From assembly GCA_025765615.1 (NCBI GenBank), contig JAIVFJ010000569.1, positions 1-23,423 of the forward strand: a DNA stretch of 23,423 nucleotides. The letters run 5' to 3'. The DNA is from Zopfochytrium polystomum. Lineage: Eukaryota > Chytridiomycota > Chytridiomycetes > Chytridiales > Chytridiaceae. This document shows, one piece after another, positions 20,181 to 23,423 of the stretch; the stretch's first letter is position 1; every line of letters starts with the position of its first letter. A model generated the notes under the pieces. The model was not told where the DNA came from and ran no database searches. It saw only the letters and a program-made list of their open reading frames with translations. Position numbers and translations under genes: made by a program.

Positions 20181-20904
20181 TTGTGTCGAACGGTGCCGTC
20201 TGTTTTGCTGATTGCTGCGCCACACTGTTTATCTCTTTCGATTGTCCAATCTTGTGTGTCTTTCGTATTTAAATAAATTCGGTGAGTGAGTCAACGCGCG
20301 ATATTGGATTGGTTCTGACCTTCCGTGCGCGGACGGCGTTGACGAGCGGAGAAAGCAAGTTGGAGCAGCAGCTTCGGTGAGAAAAACCAAATCGCGCTGC
20401 ACTTGCCGGAGTTCTTGCATCTCCCACAGAGGAACAGAGGAGGAAAACGTCAGAGCCGGGATAGTAAGGGGATCACAGGCGCTGAAATTCATCATGGGGC
20501 ACGAAATCCCATGGGTAGAGCTGCACCGTGGTGAGCTCGTCCACGTGTACTTGCGCCTCAGTAATACCCACCACGATTGTCGAAGGAGGATAAAGTTTGT
20601 CACTCGACTGGATAGATGGGACGGTCATGCTTGACGGCACGTAAACCTCCAAAAATACCCGAGCCCAGAACTGTATTAATGCCCGCTATTGATGAAGTAT
20701 AATTGGAGGCCCAGTCACCTGGAAAGGCCTAATGAGCGAACACTATCAAGAGAGAAGAGAGATGTCTTCCCCGCTGTTCGAAGACGGTTTTCAAGTTCAT
20801 GGGATAAATACGGATGTCGCGATCCCCATATCTGTCCTGTCCCAAACGAAATTGACTTTGTGACCAGTGGAGGCTGGCGATCGTCGTTGACATCTGAAAC
20901 CATC
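20181..20904. other. intergenic region, nothing recognised
   Basis: The upstream region of the F-box-like gene (-). Short ORFs on both strands have no recognisable content or consistent splice signals. No repeat or RNA gene was seen. Confidence 0.45.
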
Positions 20905-21408
20905 TCATTGAACGTTAAGTATTGATGGTGGGGGCGTGGCGTCGGAATTTCGTGCGGAAGCGAATCTCCCTCCTGCTATTTGTTTGTTTGGGTGAAGAAC
21001 TTTTCTTTCCTTATGAAAAAGTTGCATGCCAAGCAAGTTTTCTGTTCGCCGAAGAGCCAATGCGAAGCTGCCCGCAAGCCTTCCCGTTTGAGGGCTAATG
21101 GTGGTGAATGACGTCTGCATCACTTGTACTTGCTGAGTCCGTCCGCGGTCAGGCGGCGCTTCCGATACCGTTGGCCACAATTCGGAAGTTTTCCCGCGAA
21201 CAATTCGTGAAACACCTGTGCCAGAGACAGTTTCCACCCGCTTGGCCTCGTGGCATTTACTTCCCGGTAACACAAACAGAGGTTTATTTCCACCAAAAAT
21301 TTCGACAGGAAGGGCACAACACAGCAAAGCGAGCCCTTGACCCCCCAACATCAGGGCCAACCACGCCAAAATCGTTACCGCGAGCCCACAGCCAATGAAT
21401 TTACACAT
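20905..21408 (-). CDS. hypothetical protein with hydrophobic N-terminus (uncertain)
   Basis: An unspliced 167-residue ORF from an ATG at 21408. The first 35 residues (MCKFIGCGLAVTILAWLALM, then a Leu/Cys-rich stretch) look like a signal peptide or membrane anchor. The rest has no domain I recognise. An in-frame GTAAAT at about 21266 could be a splice donor, so the true gene may differ. It could also be a chance ORF. Confidence 0.25.
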   Translation of the reverse strand: MCKFIGCGLAVTILAWLALMLGGQGLALLCCALPVEIFGGNKPLFVLPGSKCHEAKRVETVSGTGVSRIVRGKTSELWPTVSEAPPDRGRTQQVQVMQTSFTTISPQTGRLAGSFALALRRTENLLGMQLFHKERKVLHPNKQIAGGRFASARNSDATPPPSILNVQ

Positions 21409-21908
21409 GTTTCCCTGACGCCTCAGACCACATCGTACCAGGCCGCCTGTCTCCTGCGCAATAACTTTGATGGAGGGGTTCCGACAGACCGCAACGGGTC
21501 ACTGTCTCCCTCCTAATCCAACCATCATTGGATGGTACACAGACCCTCATCTTGCCAAAGGGCTTCAGACAGACATTACATTTCGCTAATTGAATTGCCA
21601 CCACCCTGAGTCCATCGAGATTTTTCGAATTCCAACTTTGCCAACTTTCGACCGCAGGGTTTCAGTCCGACCCATATCGACGGCTTGAACGCGGAAGGCG
21701 CAGGTAAACTAACTCCTCCTCGTTCGTCGACACGCGCAAGACATTCACCGCTCGAAGGCAACTCTGTGTTCTACTAAAGCTCCGCATTCAATTTATTGTC
21801 CCCTCGGAGGCGGCAATGAAACGTGCTGGAACGGTGGGTATGCAAGTCGGGGAGAAGGGGCAAGGGGCTGACGATAGGACGACTGTTATGCATGTTGGAA
21901 TCGCTGAC
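21409..21908. other. intergenic region, nothing recognised
   Basis: About 500 bases between the hypothetical minus-strand ORF and the ankyrin gene (+). It probably includes the start and first exon or promoter of the ankyrin gene, which I cannot place. Confidence 0.4.
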
Positions 21909-21911
21909 CCG

Positions 21912-22696
21912 TTCATGCCCATCAGCCCTCCTTCTTAGACGGGCTCGCCCACCGACCACGCCCATCAGACTCACATGCGCCGAATCACATCGACTTCCTC
22001 ATTGAAGACTATCTTCCTTATGCCAAGTCTGAAGAGCCGCCATCGCGCGTGAGTACCTTCGTCGAGCCCGTCGCAGCGAGACGGCGATTTGCGATTGCTT
22101 TCGTACACTTACAGCACATACCTGTCCCACTCTACTGCAGGACTCCAAGAGGCAGAAAATATCCCACGATATCGACCAATCGATCGAGTACGACCCACCA
22201 CATGACGACATGGAAAGCCCCACGCAACACCAGGATTCCTCAGAGACTGCATCCTTGCACGAAGCAGCAGCGCGCGGGATGCATGATCGAATCCAGGCGC
22301 TCATTGCAGCAGGCGCCGACGTCGCAGCGGTAAACGCAGACGGCTTGACGTTGTTCGATGCTGCAGTACGCGAGTGGCAGATTGAGCTCGTACTGTTGGA
22401 AGGCGGCGCAGCCGTCGACGAAGGAATCCAGCCTACGCAGCACCAGAAGCAAACCGTTCTGTCCCTTCGGACGGTCACGGACGGCCTTTGCCTGGCGGCA
22501 CGCTTTGGCAGGTGCGATCTTGTGGAGCCGCTGATTAGATTCGGAGCGTCGGTGGACGGACGGCAGTGCGACGGCGATCCCAGCGCCACGCATGCGGTAC
22601 CACTCCACATCGCGTGCGCCAACGGCCATTCTGACGTCGTCAGGCTGCTTTTGGAGAGGGGCGCGGACGTGACGGTTCGGGATGAGGCGGGCTCTT
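21912..22696 (+). CDS. ankyrin-repeat protein, partial or interrupted
   Basis: Two exons can be joined. The upstream one is open from about 21912 to 22048 and ends with SEEPPSR. The intron is 22049-22140 (GTGAGT...CTGCAG, 92 bases), and the second exon from 22141 begins DSKRQKISHD. The splice is phase 0. Ankyrin repeats follow: SLHEAAARGMHDRIQALIAA + GADV, an intermediate degenerate one, LCLAARFGRCDLVEPLIRFG, and PLHIACANGHSDVVRLLLER + GADV. Ankyrin repeats mediate protein binding, and no effector domain is seen. The start is not found: the frame opens after a TGA at 21909-21911 without an ATG, so a further 5' exon is likely. Repeat similarity stops right after VRDEAG, where AT-rich sequence begins. 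The frame then runs without similarity to a TAA near 22870, so the 3' end is missing or displaced. Confidence 0.65.
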
Positions 22697-23423
22697 TGAA
22701 TTTTCTACTATGCAGACTAAATATTCAGACTAATTGTCAAGCTTCCTGCTCTAATTCCATTGTACAGTTGGGGGGAAAAAGTGCAAAAGGTTCCAGCGTC
22801 CTTCACAGAAGCCCAATATACAAAACTTTCCCAGTTCTCAATCTTTTGATGCCAAACTTTGAGCACAATTAGGAATTTGGTGGAGTGATATGCTGCTAAA
22901 AAACTTTATGAAGTTGCAGCAGCTCAGTCCCCAGATAATAGCAATCAAATAGGAAAACACTGGGAATAGACAGATCCTCTTGAGTTGCTCTCTTTGAGCA
23001 GTTTGGACGAAAATGCCTTAACAGGAGCTGATTGATAGCGCATCATTTTTCAAATACCAAGTGTGAAACTGAATACACTGTGTGATTTTCAGCAGCAAAA
23101 GAAGTTGGAGCAACCAGATAACTTGCAAACATGCAATTTCTAAACTCAAATACCTTCCCATTTGAAGCCTCTTTAGAGACGCTGCTGAAGAAGATAGGCG
23201 CTTGTGAAACATTTTGGTGAATAAGTCGCAATTCTTTGTGTGATCAGAAGTTTTTTTTGAACCAATAAGCAATAAGTTTGCAAGTTTTGCTGTGAATGAC
23301 TTCTCCAACTTCTGGAGCTGCTGGAAAATGCCACAGTCCATTTCATCATATCAAAGCTATGTATGTGGTGATCTGTTTCAGATTGTTTACCAGTACTACT
23401 GGTTTGCAGTGTGCAAAGTGCGT
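22697..23423. other. AT-rich segment of different composition
   Basis: From about 22697 to the window end the sequence is clearly richer in A and T than everything to the left, has no convincing gene, and begins inside the ankyrin reading frame. It could be a mobile-element insertion, the edge of an AT-rich repeat region or a chimeric join. No terminal repeat could be paired within the window because only one edge is present. The minus-strand ORF at 23018-23341 has no recognisable domain. Confidence 0.55.

Noticed and set aside
23018..23341. 107-codon minus-strand ORF in the AT-rich segment
   Set aside because: No recognisable domain, and no transposase or reverse-transcriptase motifs; ORFs of this size occur by chance.

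Overview
The window looks like nuclear DNA from a fungus. Most genes carry short GT-AG introns (44 to about 165 bases) that can be placed by reading-frame continuity. The gene content is typical of fungi: an allantoate-permease-type MFS carrier, a type-B carboxylesterase and an F-box protein with a YCxLCG start. There is a eukaryotic tRNA-Ser and there are no operons. I cannot assign a phylum from sequence alone.

Left part (1-9390): a carboxylesterase on the minus strand, broken by two single-base frameshifts; a long (TC)n microsatellite in its upstream region; an intact two-exon anion:cation-symporter permease (+); a fatty-acyl-CoA-reductase-like gene (-); and a truncated, frameshifted pseudogene copy of the permease (+). 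Two related tRNA-Glu-like sequences lie at 27-121 and 5358-5449 (-).

Middle (9392-14424): a complete five-exon tyrosyl-DNA phosphodiesterase gene (+), then a minus-strand cluster of Rho-type small-GTPase genes. Two copies have open, phase-matched exons, and a third survives only as a first-exon relic. Both full copies have lost the DxxG (G3) motif and a recognisable switch I threonine but keep the G4/G5 regions. They look like a local family of Rho pseudoGTPases, the most unusual content of the window. A short plus-strand ORF with a signal-peptide-like start overlaps the 3' end of one copy.

Right part (14763-23423): an intronless, low-complexity protein with a possible PH domain, followed 16 bases after its stop by a 29-base poly-A tract; a CCDC97-family gene (three exons); tRNA-Ser(GCT); a three-exon F-box-like gene (-); an uncertain secreted or membrane ORF (-); and an ankyrin-repeat gene (+). 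The ankyrin homology stops inside a repeat where an AT-rich, unlike sequence begins (about 22695 to the end).

The genes do not form one pathway. Their common theme is local duplication and decay (permease, Rho cluster, tRNA-like repeats) among conserved housekeeping genes (TDP1, CCDC97, tRNA-Ser).
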